A stretch of DNA of 64,000 nt from Oscillospiraceae bacterium. Lineage in GTDB: Bacteria; Bacillota; Clostridia; Oscillospirales; Oscillospiraceae. The DNA lies in assembly GCA_015067975.1 (NCBI GenBank), contig SVLK01000004.1:1-64000 (forward strand), given 5' to 3'. The notes beneath the pieces were generated by a model, which worked only from the letters and a program-made list of their open reading frames with translations, searched no databases and was not told the origin of the DNA. This document shows, piece by piece, positions 29,043-38,292 of the stretch. Numbering within the stretch: the first letter of the stretch is position 1; every line of letters starts with the position of its first letter. The translations under genes were made by a program, and so were the position numbers.

Positions 29043-29969
29043 ATGACGAGAGCAAAGTATGCAATTGAACGATTTGAGCAGGCAGTAGACTTGCTGCCGC
29101 TGCGTTTGCAGCGCTCAGCGCGACAGATGTCAGACTGGAAAAAAGAACAAGCAGAAGAGCTGCGGCTGCGGGTGGGCCAGCCTATGACGGTACTTTTGCC
29201 GGAGGGTGAGCAGTTTTCCACAGAGGAACTGCCGCGAATAACCGTCGGTCGGGGAGATCTGGAGCAGCTGTGCGATGCGGTGACTGGGTACTCTCGTTAT
29301 GCGGCTAAAGAGACTATCAGCCGTGGTTATATCACCGCTGATGGTGGATTTCGCATCGGTATTTGCGGCACAGCGGTAATGCGCGGTGAGCAAAACATCA
29401 ATTTAAAAGACATTTCTTCTGTGGTGATCCGCATTGGCAGAGAACGACGCGGTGTGGCAGATCCGGTGCTGCAGCAAGTGATGGAGAAGGGGGTATTCCC
29501 GGGAACATTGATTCTTTCACCGCCGGGATTGGGGAAGACGACGCTGCTGCGAGATCTGATACGGCTGCTTTCTGACGGCGCTGAGGAACGACCGGCTTTT
29601 CGTGTGGCATTAGTGGATGAGCGGAGTGAAATCGCATTAATGCATCAAGGAAAAGCACAGATGGACGTGGGCTGTCATACGGATGTGCTGGACGGATGCC
29701 CGAAAGCGCTGGCGATCCCCATGATGCTGCGCGCAATGAACCCGCAGATTATAGCAGTGGATGAAATCAGCTTGCAGGAGGATATCCGCTCCGTGGAGAT
29801 GGCCGCAAACTGTGGGGTAGCACTGCTGGCTACCGTACATGGGAGCAGCAAGGAAGAACTGCAGCGAAAGCCGTTATTTTCATCGATGCTGGCGACGGGT
29901 GCATTCCAAAAATGTGTAACCATTTCCGGCTGCGAGGGGAAACGAGACTACATAGTGGAGGAGTTATGA
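29043..29969 (+). CDS. spoIIIAA: Stage III sporulation protein AA
   Basis: [33 protein letters not shown]; first gene of AA-AH cluster. Confidence 0.95.
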   Translation: MTRAKYAIERFEQAVDLLPLRLQRSARQMSDWKKEQAEELRLRVGQPMTVLLPEGEQFSTEELPRITVGRGDLEQLCDAVTGYSRYAAKETISRGYITADGGFRIGICGTAVMRGEQNINLKDISSVVIRIGRERRGVADPVLQQVMEKGVFPGTLILSPPGLGKTTLLRDLIRLLSDGAEERPAFRVALVDERSEIALMHQGKAQMDVGCHTDVLDGCPKALAIPMMLRAMNPQIIAVDEISLQEDIRSVEMAANCGVALLATVHGSSKEELQRKPLFSSMLATGAFQKCVTISGCEGKRDYIVEEL

Positions 29970-30445
29970 TTGCGAAGCTGGCAGGAGCGTTGCTGCTAGT
30001 GTTGGGCGGTGGACATTTCTGCGTGGAGCGAATCAGACGGCGCAGAAAAGAAATACAGTTGCGCTATGAACTGGCGGCGGCGCTGGAAAGTATGGAGGGG
30101 ATGATTCGTTGGGAAAAAGCAACACTGCTCGCTGCGATAAAGGGACAATGCGGACGAAACGGGTGCGGAGAAATGTTTGCTGATATCCTCAAACTTGTGA
30201 AAAGTAAAACAGCTTTACAAGATGCTTGGAAAAACACTTTCTGGTTGATAGAACCTGTGAGAGATATTATGTGCCGCATTGAGCTTTCGGGAGATGAGCT
30301 TCGAATCACAGGACAGCTGCATTGGGCTGCGCAGCAGCTGCGCCAAACAGCTGAGCAGTGTAATGCGGACCGCGCGGAGAGTGAAAAGCTGTGCTGGGTG
30401 ATTTGCGCATCGGCAGTGAGTTTGGTCACGATTTTACTGTTTTGA
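29966..30445 (+). CDS. spoIIIAB: Stage III sporulation protein AB
   Basis: Position and N-terminal TM MIAKLAGALLLVLGGG. Confidence 0.9.
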   Translation: MIAKLAGALLLVLGGGHFCVERIRRRRKEIQLRYELAAALESMEGMIRWEKATLLAAIKGQCGRNGCGEMFADILKLVKSKTALQDAWKNTFWLIEPVRDIMCRIELSGDELRITGQLHWAAQQLRQTAEQCNADRAESEKLCWVICASAVSLVTILLF

Positions 30446-30453
30446 GAGGGACT

Positions 30454-30648
30454 ATGGACGTTGATTTGATTTTTAAGATCGCTGCGATCGGAATCGTGGT
30501 GGCTGTTTTGAATCAGGTGCTGATCCGCAGCGGAAGAGAAGAGCAGGCTATGATGACGACATTGGCCGGTCTCGTAGTGGTATTGATGATGTTGGTGCAG
30601 AAGATCAGTGATTTATTTGACCTGATCAAGACGTTATTTTCGTTGTGA
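30454..30648 (+). CDS. spoIIIAC: Stage III sporulation protein AC
   Basis: MDVDLIFKIAAIGIVVAVLNQVLIRSGREEQAMMTTLAGLVVVLMMLV. Confidence 0.94.
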   Translation: MDVDLIFKIAAIGIVVAVLNQVLIRSGREEQAMMTTLAGLVVVLMMLVQKISDLFDLIKTLFSL

Positions 30649-31034
30649 TGGAAGCGATGATGAAACTGGCAGCCCTATGTTTGCTGGGAGCGGGACTGGC
30701 AACACTGCTTCGTAAAAATACGCCGGAATTGTCGCTGGTGTTGATTGTAGCCGTGGTTGTGGCGATGTTCTTTTCTCTGGCGACATTGCTGGGTAGGGTG
30801 TTTAACTTTTTCGACCGTCTTGTGACAATAATTGGACTTTCAGCGCAGCTGTTTACGCCGCTGATCAAAACTGTGGCCATTGCGCTGATCAGCCGAAGCG
30901 GTGCGGAAGTATGTCGAGATGCCGGTGCGGGCGCCATCGGTTATATGTTGGAAACAGCAGGAGCGGTAGGTGCGATCATTGTGGCGATACCGCTGTTTGA
31001 AGCCGTATGGGAGACAATACAAATGGTGTTATGA
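30648..31034 (+). CDS. spoIIIAD: Stage III sporulation protein AD
   Basis: ALCLLGAGLATLLRKNTPELSLVLIV..; gene order. Confidence 0.92.
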   Translation: MEAMMKLAALCLLGAGLATLLRKNTPELSLVLIVAVVVAMFFSLATLLGRVFNFFDRLVTIIGLSAQLFTPLIKTVAIALISRSGAEVCRDAGAGAIGYMLETAGAVGAIIVAIPLFEAVWETIQMVL

Positions 31035-32113
31035 AACGATGGATCTGCATGTGCATATTGCTGCTGACGTTGGTGCAGACGGCGCAGGCAGCTACACTTC
31101 CGGAAGAGTTGGGACAGGCATTGCCACCGGAAGCAGAAGATATTTTGGACGAGCTGAGCGAACAGGAAATGGATTTCCATACACTGTCCCGGGGATTTGC
31201 TTTGCTTTGGGATAAAGCGTGCCGAATTTTGGGAAAAGTCATTAAGGAAAGTGTGGGAAGCGGTGTTCTTGTGCTGGGAATTGTGCTGCTTTGTTCCATG
31301 GCGGATGACTGCATGCAGGCAGCAGAGAGCGATCAAGGGAAACAATATGTGGCCATAGCAGGCAGTGCGGCTATTACGGTGGCAGCAGCCGGCAGGCTGC
31401 ATTCGTTGATTGCGCTGGGCGTGGAGATGATCGGAGAACTGAACGTGTTTTCCAAAGCACTTTTGCCTACGCTGGCTGCGGCGCTGGCGGCCGGTGGGGG
31501 AGTGGCTTCTGCAGGCTTACGTCACGTGGCGGGAGTATTCTTTTCTGATGTACTGATGACGGCGATACAGGATATTTTATTGCCGTTGGTGTACTTTTAT
31601 ATTGCTGTTGCTGCAGCACATGCGGCGCTGCCGGAATTCCGGCTGAAAAGTATTGCCAAAGCCATCAGCAAAGGAACGGCTTGGCTGCTTAGCGGAGCTT
31701 TGGCGCTGTACACTGGCTATTTGACCGTTTCGGGTGTAGTGGCGCAATCAGCCGACACATTGACGGCACAGTTGACACGCTCGGCGATGGGGGCTGTCCC
31801 TGTGGTGGGGAGTGTGTTGTCTGATTCTGCCGGAGCGGTATTGTCCGGAGCAGCGCTGCTGAAAAACACGGTGGGGGTGTGGGGCATGCTGGCGGTGCTG
31901 GCCATTTGCTTTGGGCCGGTACTTCGGCTGGCGGTGCAATATTTGATCTTCAAAGCAATGGCCTTTTTGGCGGGAACCATCGGTACAGCATCGCTGGTGG
32001 AGCTGGTAGAGGCTTTAGGAACGGCGTTTGGTATGGTGCTGGGGATGACAGGAGCCTGTGCAATTTTGCTGCTGATCTCTCTTATTACGGCGATTTCGGT
32101 GGTGATCATATGA
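31031..32113 (+). CDS. spoIIIAE: Stage III sporulation protein AE
   Basis: Multi-TM protein in order after AD; ATG at 31031. Confidence 0.92.
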   Translation: MKRWICMCILLLTLVQTAQAATLPEELGQALPPEAEDILDELSEQEMDFHTLSRGFALLWDKACRILGKVIKESVGSGVLVLGIVLLCSMADDCMQAAESDQGKQYVAIAGSAAITVAAAGRLHSLIALGVEMIGELNVFSKALLPTLAAALAAGGGVASAGLRHVAGVFFSDVLMTAIQDILLPLVYFYIAVAAAHAALPEFRLKSIAKAISKGTAWLLSGALALYTGYLTVSGVVAQSADTLTAQLTRSAMGAVPVVGSVLSDSAGAVLSGAALLKNTVGVWGMLAVLAICFGPVLRLAVQYLIFKAMAFLAGTIGTASLVELVEALGTAFGMVLGMTGACAILLLISLITAISVVII

Positions 32114-32583
32114 TACAAGCATTAAGAGAATGGCTATTTAGTCTGGTGGCAGCGGCAATGCTGCTTTCTGCGCTTCAAACGCTGTTGCCTAAACGTATGT
32201 TCCAATCCATTGGCCGTGTAACAGGAGGCTTGGCTTTGACGCTGGTTTTACTGCGACCATTACTGACAATGCAGTGGGAGAATTTTTCTGATAAGTATCA
32301 AGGGTATGAACAACAGATTGATCGACAGATTGAGGTATATACGCAGGATAACCGGCAGCAGATGGAAGACATCATAGAACAGCAACTGAATGCATATGTA
32401 TGGGAAACAGCAGCACAGATGGGACTGGACTGCGAGGCAGAAGTAGAAACGGAATTGCGTGATGGCGTGCTGCAGCCTGTCAGCGTCAGGCTTTATACCG
32501 ATTACAACGAATTGCTATCCGAACGCATATCCCGTGAACTGGGGATTGCTCCGGAACAACAGCACTGGGGGGGCAGCAAATGA
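32110..32583 (+). CDS. spoIIIAF: Stage III sporulation protein AF
   Basis: MIQALREWLFSLVAAAMLLSALQTLLPK; in-order, ATG overlaps AE stop. Confidence 0.9.
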   Translation: MIQALREWLFSLVAAAMLLSALQTLLPKRMFQSIGRVTGGLALTLVLLRPLLTMQWENFSDKYQGYEQQIDRQIEVYTQDNRQQMEDIIEQQLNAYVWETAAQMGLDCEAEVETELRDGVLQPVSVRLYTDYNELLSERISRELGIAPEQQHWGGSK

Positions 32584-33092
32584 AAGGACTGGCAGGAAGG
32601 ATAGATGTCGCGGCAGCGTGGAAAAAATACCGTTTTGCTGCGCTGATTATACTGCTGGGGATTGCGCTGATGTTGATGCCAGTGGGTAATGATAAAAAAG
32701 AAAGCAGAGAAGAGGATAAGGCGGAAGAAGTATTTTCGCTGGAAGACACAGAGCGGCGCATGGAAGCAATTTTGAGCAGAATCGAAGGTGCTGGCAAGCT
32801 GCAAGTGATGCTGACGCTTAAGAGCGGTGCACGGCTGTATCTGGCAGAGGATACGGAAGAATCTGCCGAAGAAAATGCGGTGCAGAGGAGAAAAGAGACA
32901 GTGATCGTCAGTAAAGGCAGCGGATACGAGGATGTGGTAGTCACGCAGCAGATATATCCTTTGTATCAAGGCGCGGTGGTCGTCTGTCAAGGCGGCGATA
33001 AAGCGGCGGTGCGTTTGGCAATTACCGAGGCGGTTGCAGCACTGACAGGATTGAGCAGCGATAAGATTTCAGTGGTGAAGTGGAATTCATAA
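32580..33092 (+). CDS. spoIIIAG: Stage III sporulation protein AG
   Basis: ILSRIEGAGKLQVMLTL; VVVCQGGDKAAVRLAITEAVAALTGLSSDKISVVKW. Confidence 0.93.
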   Translation: MKGLAGRIDVAAAWKKYRFAALIILLGIALMLMPVGNDKKESREEDKAEEVFSLEDTERRMEAILSRIEGAGKLQVMLTLKSGARLYLAEDTEESAEENAVQRRKETVIVSKGSGYEDVVVTQQIYPLYQGAVVVCQGGDKAAVRLAITEAVAALTGLSSDKISVVKWNS

Positions 33093-33107
33093 TAGGAGGA
33101 AGAAAAC

Positions 33108-33638
33108 ATGAAGCAGGTATGGAAAAAGAGGGCAGTGGCAGCTACAGTGTTGGTATTTGTCGGGGCGGCGGTCTATCTCAACTGGCGTTATGCGGACAAT
33201 GTGGCGGACACATCCAAGGTGCTGGGACAGTCTACGCTGGTGAACTCACAGGAAGAGACAGAGGATAACGCACAGCAATCTGCCCAAAGCGACTACTTTG
33301 CCACTGCTCGGCTGAGTCGGAAGCAGGCGAGAGATAATGCCATCAGTATGCTGCAGGAAGCGGAGAGTGTGGCCAATGCGGAACAGAGTGTATTGAACGA
33401 GGCCTCCGAGGCGCTGCAGGTTTTGGCCTCCTACACGGTGGCAGAAGCACAGATCGAGAGCTTGGTAACGGCAAAAGGATATGCCGACTGTGTGGCATTT
33501 ATGGGCGATGAGAGCATCAGTGTGGTAGTGTCAGACGCAGACGGACTGGATACCACCGATGTGGCGCGGATCAAAGACATCGTGATCAGTGAGACGAACT
33601 ACACCGCAGGACAGATCAAGATCATGGAGGCAAATTAA
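33108..33638 (+). CDS. spoIIIAH: Stage III sporulation protein AH
   Basis: TM + YFATARLSRKQARDNAISMLQEA... AHL-type domain. Confidence 0.92.
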   Translation: MKQVWKKRAVAATVLVFVGAAVYLNWRYADNVADTSKVLGQSTLVNSQEETEDNAQQSAQSDYFATARLSRKQARDNAISMLQEAESVANAEQSVLNEASEALQVLASYTVAEAQIESLVTAKGYADCVAFMGDESISVVVSDADGLDTTDVARIKDIVISETNYTAGQIKIMEAN

Positions 33639-33717
33639 CAGTTGTATTTTACGAGAAGAAATGTTATACTACATACAATTGCTATACAAATGATACGAGT
33701 TAGGAGACTTTCCGACC

Positions 33718-34077
33718 ATGGTAGATAACAAAGAATACATGACGCATCAGGATGAAATGGGTACGATCCAGATCTCCGAAGATGTAGTGGCGTCCATTGC
33801 TACTTCCGCTGCGCTGGAGGTAGATGGAGTGAGCGGACTGCTCAACGCCAATATGGCCGACTTTATGGGCGGCAAAAAAATGACCGCCAAAGGTGTGCGC
33901 GTGGAGATGGTGGAAGGCTCCATTGCTGTGCATCTGTTTTTGGTGCTGCGCTATGGTTGCGCTGTGGCTGAGGTAGCCGGCAAGGTGCAGAAGAGCGTGT
34001 TTGCTACGCTGCAGGATATGACCGGTTTTTCCGTCAAAACGGTCAATGTGCATGTGGGCGGCATCAGCTTTGAGTGA
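33718..34077 (+). CDS. Asp23/Gls24 family envelope stress response protein
   Basis: GTIQISEDVVASIATSAALEVDGVSGL...VRVEMVEGSIAVHLFLVLRYG; upstream of nusB. Confidence 0.9.
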   Translation: MVDNKEYMTHQDEMGTIQISEDVVASIATSAALEVDGVSGLLNANMADFMGGKKMTAKGVRVEMVEGSIAVHLFLVLRYGCAVAEVAGKVQKSVFATLQDMTGFSVKTVNVHVGGISFE

Positions 34078-34116
34078 TTGCATATCGATACGAGAGAGAA
34101 AAGGACTGTAACAGAT

Positions 34117-34566
34117 ATGACGCGCAATACAGCAAGAGAAATCGCGACCCATTTGGCTTATGAACTGAGCTTTACTGAGTTGTCCGTGAAGGATTTTTTG
34201 GATGCCCGCTTGTCTGAAGAAAGTTTTTCTGCGCTGGCAGAGGAGTATGAGCTCTACGAAACGACTCCCAACCAGAAGCAGGATCAATATATCCGCCGTT
34301 TGGTGGCAGGCGTTGCAGACCATGCAGCGGAGCTGGACACTTATATTGAGAAGTACGCCAAGGGCTGGCGCTTTGAGCGTATCTCGCTGGTGGCTTCCGC
34401 TATTATGCGTGTGGCCATGTTTGAGATCCTTTATATGCCTGATGTGCCCAACGGTGTGGCTATCAACGAGGCAGTGGAGATCGCCAAAAAGTATGAGACA
34501 CCGGAAGTGGCCCGTTTTATGAACGGCATTCTGGGAAGTTTCGTCCGTGAAGAAGTGAAAGAATAG
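34117..34566 (+). CDS. nusB: Transcription antitermination factor NusB
   Basis: MTRNTAREIATHLAYELSF...RISLVASAIMRVAMFEILYMPDVPNGVAINEAVEIAKKY. Confidence 0.92.
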   Translation: MTRNTAREIATHLAYELSFTELSVKDFLDARLSEESFSALAEEYELYETTPNQKQDQYIRRLVAGVADHAAELDTYIEKYAKGWRFERISLVASAIMRVAMFEILYMPDVPNGVAINEAVEIAKKYETPEVARFMNGILGSFVREEVKE

Positions 34567-34621
34567 TGAACGGCAGGCAGAGCGAAGGCTCTGCCTGTTT
34601 AACCATCAGGAGGTGATCACG

Positions 34622-35827
34622 GTGGAACAGGCACGGGTATATGAGGTTTCCGAAGTCAACCAATATATCAAGAATGTGTTGGACGGGGTACCGGAACTCA
34701 ACGGTATTCTGATCCGCGGAGAGCTCTCCAACTATAAGGTCTATCCTTCGGGTCACCATTACTTTTCATTGAAGGATGCCCAGGGTGCGCTGCGCGGTGT
34801 GATGTTCAAAGGAGCGGCATCCAAACTTCGCTTCCGTCCGGAAAACGGCATGAAGGTAATTGCCGGAGGAAGGATCAGCGTATTCCCCAGGGATGGAGCT
34901 TACCAGCTGTACTGTGACCATCTGTCAGCGGATGGCATCGGAGATCTGTATGTGGCGTTTGAACAGCTGAAAGAGAGACTGTATCAGGAAGGACTCTTTG
35001 ACCCAGCCCATAAAAAGCCACTGCCGCTATATCCACGGCGGATCGCCATTATCACCAGCTCTGCCGGTGCGGCGGTACATGATATGATCCGCATTCTGCG
35101 TCGGCGCTATCCGGTCGCTAAGATTCTTTTGCTGCCGGTGCGCGTACAAGGTGTGGAAGCTCCGCCGGAGATCGTGGGCGCGATCCGCTATGCCAACCGT
35201 TGGAAACTGGCAGATGTCTTGATCACCGGACGCGGCGGTGGCTCTATCGAAGATCTTTGGGCTTTTAACGATGAACGGGTGGCAAGAGCCATTTATGCCT
35301 CAGAGATCCCGGTGATCTCAGCCGTGGGCCATGAGCCGGATGTGACGATTTCCGACTTTGTGGCGGACCGACGCGCCTCTACGCCGTCCAATGCGGCGGA
35401 GATTGCAGTGCCGGACATGACAGAATTGCTGCGGTATCTGCAGACGGTGGACAACCGTCTGGTGCAGTCAGAACTGAACTTGCTGGAGCGCGAGGAACAG
35501 CGGCTGAAAAATTTGGCAGCCAAGCGGGTACTGAGCGATCCGACAGCCTTTTTGCAGGATCGGAAAATGCAACTGGACTATCTGCAGCAGAAACTGGCGT
35601 CGGCTACGCGTTTACAGGTAGAAAAAGAGGCGCGCCACTTTGCGCATCTGACAGCGAAACTGGATGCGATGAGTCCGTTGAAAGTGCTGGGACGCGGCTA
35701 TGCCATGGCACAGAGCGACGACGGAACGGTACTGCGCAGTGCTCAGCAGGTATCGTTGGGCGAGCAAATCAACGTTCGGTTAGCGCAGGGAAGTTTACAG
35801 TGCATTGTGAAGGATAAAGGGGAATGA
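34622..35827 (+). CDS. xseA: Exodeoxyribonuclease VII large subunit
   Basis: YEVSEVNQYIKNVL, GELSNYKVYPSGHHYFSLKD, ITSSAGAAVHDMIRILRRRYP; GTG at 34622 with AGGAGG at 34609-34614. Confidence 0.95.
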   Translation: MEQARVYEVSEVNQYIKNVLDGVPELNGILIRGELSNYKVYPSGHHYFSLKDAQGALRGVMFKGAASKLRFRPENGMKVIAGGRISVFPRDGAYQLYCDHLSADGIGDLYVAFEQLKERLYQEGLFDPAHKKPLPLYPRRIAIITSSAGAAVHDMIRILRRRYPVAKILLLPVRVQGVEAPPEIVGAIRYANRWKLADVLITGRGGGSIEDLWAFNDERVARAIYASEIPVISAVGHEPDVTISDFVADRRASTPSNAAEIAVPDMTELLRYLQTVDNRLVQSELNLLEREEQRLKNLAAKRVLSDPTAFLQDRKMQLDYLQQKLASATRLQVEKEARHFAHLTAKLDAMSPLKVLGRGYAMAQSDDGTVLRSAQQVSLGEQINVRLAQGSLQCIVKDKGE

Positions 35828-36051
35828 TGACGATGACGTTTGAACAGAAAATGGCACGTTTGGAAGAGATTGTGAGCAAGCTGGAAAAGGGCGATGCACA
35901 GCTGAGTGATTCTTTGCAGCTGTTTGAAGAGGGAACGAAACTGGTAGGCGAGTGCCGCAATGAACTGGACTGTGCGCAGCAGCAAGTGGTCAAGTTGATG
36001 AAAGGCAGCGATGGGGCGCCTGTGGAAACGGAATTTATAAGCGAGGAATAA
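35824..36051 (+). CDS. xseB: Exodeoxyribonuclease VII small subunit
   Basis: FEQKMARLEEIVSKLEKGDAQLSDSLQLFEEGTKL. Confidence 0.95.
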   Translation: MMTMTFEQKMARLEEIVSKLEKGDAQLSDSLQLFEEGTKLVGECRNELDCAQQQVVKLMKGSDGAPVETEFISEE

Positions 36052-36053
36052 GT

Positions 36054-36923
36054 ATGGACTATCAGAGCCGTTATGCTGCCTATCAGGCGGCCATTGAAGA
36101 ATATCTGGCAGCCTTGTTCGTGGAAGACAAACCCTACGGAAAGCTGTATGAGTCGATTCGATACAGCATTTTGGCCGGCGGCAAGCGCATCCGCCCTGTA
36201 TTGACGCTGGAGTTTGCCCGTCTTGGCGGCATTGACTGGCATTTGGCGTTGCCGTATGCCTGCGCGCTGGAATTGGTACATAATTACTCATTGATCCATG
36301 ATGATTTGCCCTGCATGGATGATGACGATCTGCGCCGAGGCAAACCTACCAATCACAAGGTATATGGCGAAACGATGGCTGTTTTGGCCGGTGATGCATT
36401 ACAGCCTGAGGCGTTTCGCCTCATCGCACAGGCACCCGGCATGAGCGCCCAGAGCCGCATTGACGCGGTAGAAGTACTGGCCAAGGCCTGCGGTGCCGAC
36501 GGTATGGTGGGCGGTCAGGTGCTGGACTGCGTATATGAAATCAACGATGCAGAGGGCTTGACGACGCTGAACCGTCTAAAGACCGGCGTGATGATTTCCG
36601 GAGCTGCGGAGCTGGGGTGTGTTGCATCCGGTATGGACGCGGCAATGCGGGCTCAGGCCGTTGAATATGCCGATCAGTTGGGCCTTGCATTCCAGATCCG
36701 CGACGATATGCTGGATGTGGTGGGCGACGAACAGGTGTTTGGCAAACCCATTGGCTCGGATAAAGAAGAGGGAAAGATCACCTTTGTGGATATCAAGGGA
36801 CTGGACGGCTGCGCTAAGGAAGTGGACGAGTGTACGGCTCGCGCCAAGGCAGCTGTGGCCGGCTGGGAGGATCACGAATTCCTTTGGGAATTGGCCGAAC
36901 AGATGACTGGAAGAAAGCAATAA
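36054..36923 (+). CDS. ispA: Farnesyl/geranyl diphosphate synthase-type polyprenyl synthetase
   Basis: GGKRIRPVLTLE, LIHDDLPCMDDDDLRRGKPTNHKVYGE, QIRDDMLDVVGDE. Confidence 0.95.
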   Translation: MDYQSRYAAYQAAIEEYLAALFVEDKPYGKLYESIRYSILAGGKRIRPVLTLEFARLGGIDWHLALPYACALELVHNYSLIHDDLPCMDDDDLRRGKPTNHKVYGETMAVLAGDALQPEAFRLIAQAPGMSAQSRIDAVEVLAKACGADGMVGGQVLDCVYEINDAEGLTTLNRLKTGVMISGAAELGCVASGMDAAMRAQAVEYADQLGLAFQIRDDMLDVVGDEQVFGKPIGSDKEEGKITFVDIKGLDGCAKEVDECTARAKAAVAGWEDHEFLWELAEQMTGRKQ

Positions 36924-36966
36924 AAAGAATGATCCGTTTTCGAGAGGGAACGGATCATTCTTTTTT
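36923..36966 (+). terminator. ispA terminator
   Basis: AAAAAGAATGATCCGTT...AACGGATCATTCTTTTTT. Confidence 0.92.
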
Positions 36967-37021
36967 GAATGAATGAGGAGAATTGATATGCTGTATATAC
37001 GGAATATCTTGTATATACCTG

Positions 37022-37050
37022 TTGAAAATATTTTAGAAGTGTGGTAAGAT
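37022..37050 (+). promoter_or_regulatory. OLE RNA promoter
   Basis: TTGAAA (37022-37027) - 17 nt - TAAGAT (37045-37050); predicted +1 at about 37057. Confidence 0.82.
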
Positions 37051-37058
37051 ATGTGTCG

Positions 37059-37711
37059 CTGAACAGCGGCGCAGTATCCTAGTCAGATCTACCGTCTCTG
37101 AAGAAGGGCCTAAAAATCCTTTAAAGGGCACAACTGTGAAGCCACTGGTGCTTGCTTCTTACGCCCAGTTTGGGGTGGGTGCTGGTGGTAGGCGCGGGAT
37201 TTTCCTGCTGCCTGCGGCTGTAGGGCGCTCTCCAATGGCATGGAGAACCCGACCCTGCACCCGTGGAGACCTGCTGTTGTGGATAGGCGTACTCCCTTGT
37301 GGTAACCGACCTGTCTACGAAGCAGATTGAGAACCTGCAATGCGGTGCTACCCGGCCTTGAGCCGTGAACGCTGTGTGCAGAGTAGCCTGCCTTGCGTGG
37401 GTATGGCGAATAGGAGAGTTGATGCACGAAATCCCCGGCCAGGGACGTAGTGATATTTCCTTGAAACCATGGCTGCAAAAGAGGCTAAGAGACGGTTTGA
37501 CTGCAGTGGAAATCACCTAGGCTGTCCTTAACAGTATGGGGCGCCGGGGGGATTGCAGTACGGACTAAGTGGCAGTCGGGTACCATAGTTTGGTAACACT
37601 ATGGCGCAGCACCGAAAGGGAAACCGCCTGATCGGCGACGAGAGGTGTGCTGTGGGGAAATCCAACCCGTACCTAAGCCGTAAGATTAACTCCCGGAGCT
37701 GCCCTGTTCAG
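37059..37711 (+). ncRNA. ole: OLE (ornate large extremophilic) RNA
   Basis: About 650-nt noncoding block between ispA and an OapA-like gene upstream of dxs; ends form a terminal helix CUGAACAG (37059-37066)/CUGUUCAG (37704-37711) continued by GGC/GCC; conserved-looking 3' region ACCGAAAGGGAAACCGCCUGAUCGGCGACGAGAGG...GGGGAAAUCCAACCCGUACCUAAGCCGUAAGAUUAACUCCCGG. Confidence 0.92.
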
Positions 37712-37740
37712 TAAATTTTATAATCAGAGGATGAGTTTTC

Positions 37741-38286
37741 TTGAGTGACAAAGAACGAGGGAAAAAGAAGAACAGCCATTGGCCGATCAAAGTTTTCCTG
37801 ATGTCGATCGCGCTGTCAGCCGTGCTGAGCTTTTTCTCTTCTACCGCCCTGACCGGTGCCAGTTATGTGATCGCCCTTTTGGTGTTGTTGGCATTTATCG
37901 GTCTGGGCATTATTTTTGATATGATCGGTGTGGCCGTTACCGCGGCAGATCCCCGTCCGTTCCACTCTATGGCAGCCCATAAGGAAAAGGGAGGCCGGGA
38001 GGCGGTACGGCTACTGAGCAAAGCCAATGAGGTGAGCTCTTTTTGCAACGATGTTGTAGGTGATATCTGCGGCATCGTCAGCGGTTCTACTGCGGCGGTA
38101 ATCGTGACACAGCTGCAAGAGGGCCTAAATACCACGTCGGTATTGATTTCCATTGCAGTGACGGCATTGATTTCCGGTATGACCATTGGCGGTAAAGCCC
38201 TTGGTAAAAAAATTGCAATCAATGACAGCACCAGCGTGGTGTATCGCGTAGCTCGTATGGCCCACACATTACATCTATTCCGTTGA
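37741..38286 (+). CDS. oapA: OLE-associated membrane protein OapA
   Basis: Multi-TM 181-aa protein immediately downstream of OLE RNA: GLGIIFDMIGVAVTAADPRPFHSMAAHKEKGGREAVRLLSKANEVSSFCNDVVGDICGIVSG; TTG start. Confidence 0.88.
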   Translation: MSDKERGKKKNSHWPIKVFLMSIALSAVLSFFSSTALTGASYVIALLVLLAFIGLGIIFDMIGVAVTAADPRPFHSMAAHKEKGGREAVRLLSKANEVSSFCNDVVGDICGIVSGSTAAVIVTQLQEGLNTTSVLISIAVTALISGMTIGGKALGKKIAINDSTSVVYRVARMAHTLHLFR

Positions 38287-38292
38287 CAGGAG

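Noticed and set aside
37110-37516. ORFs within the OLE RNA region (37110..37478 -, 37121..37516 -, 37136..37330 +)
   Set aside because: They fall in the structured RNA, lack SD and have no protein-like features.
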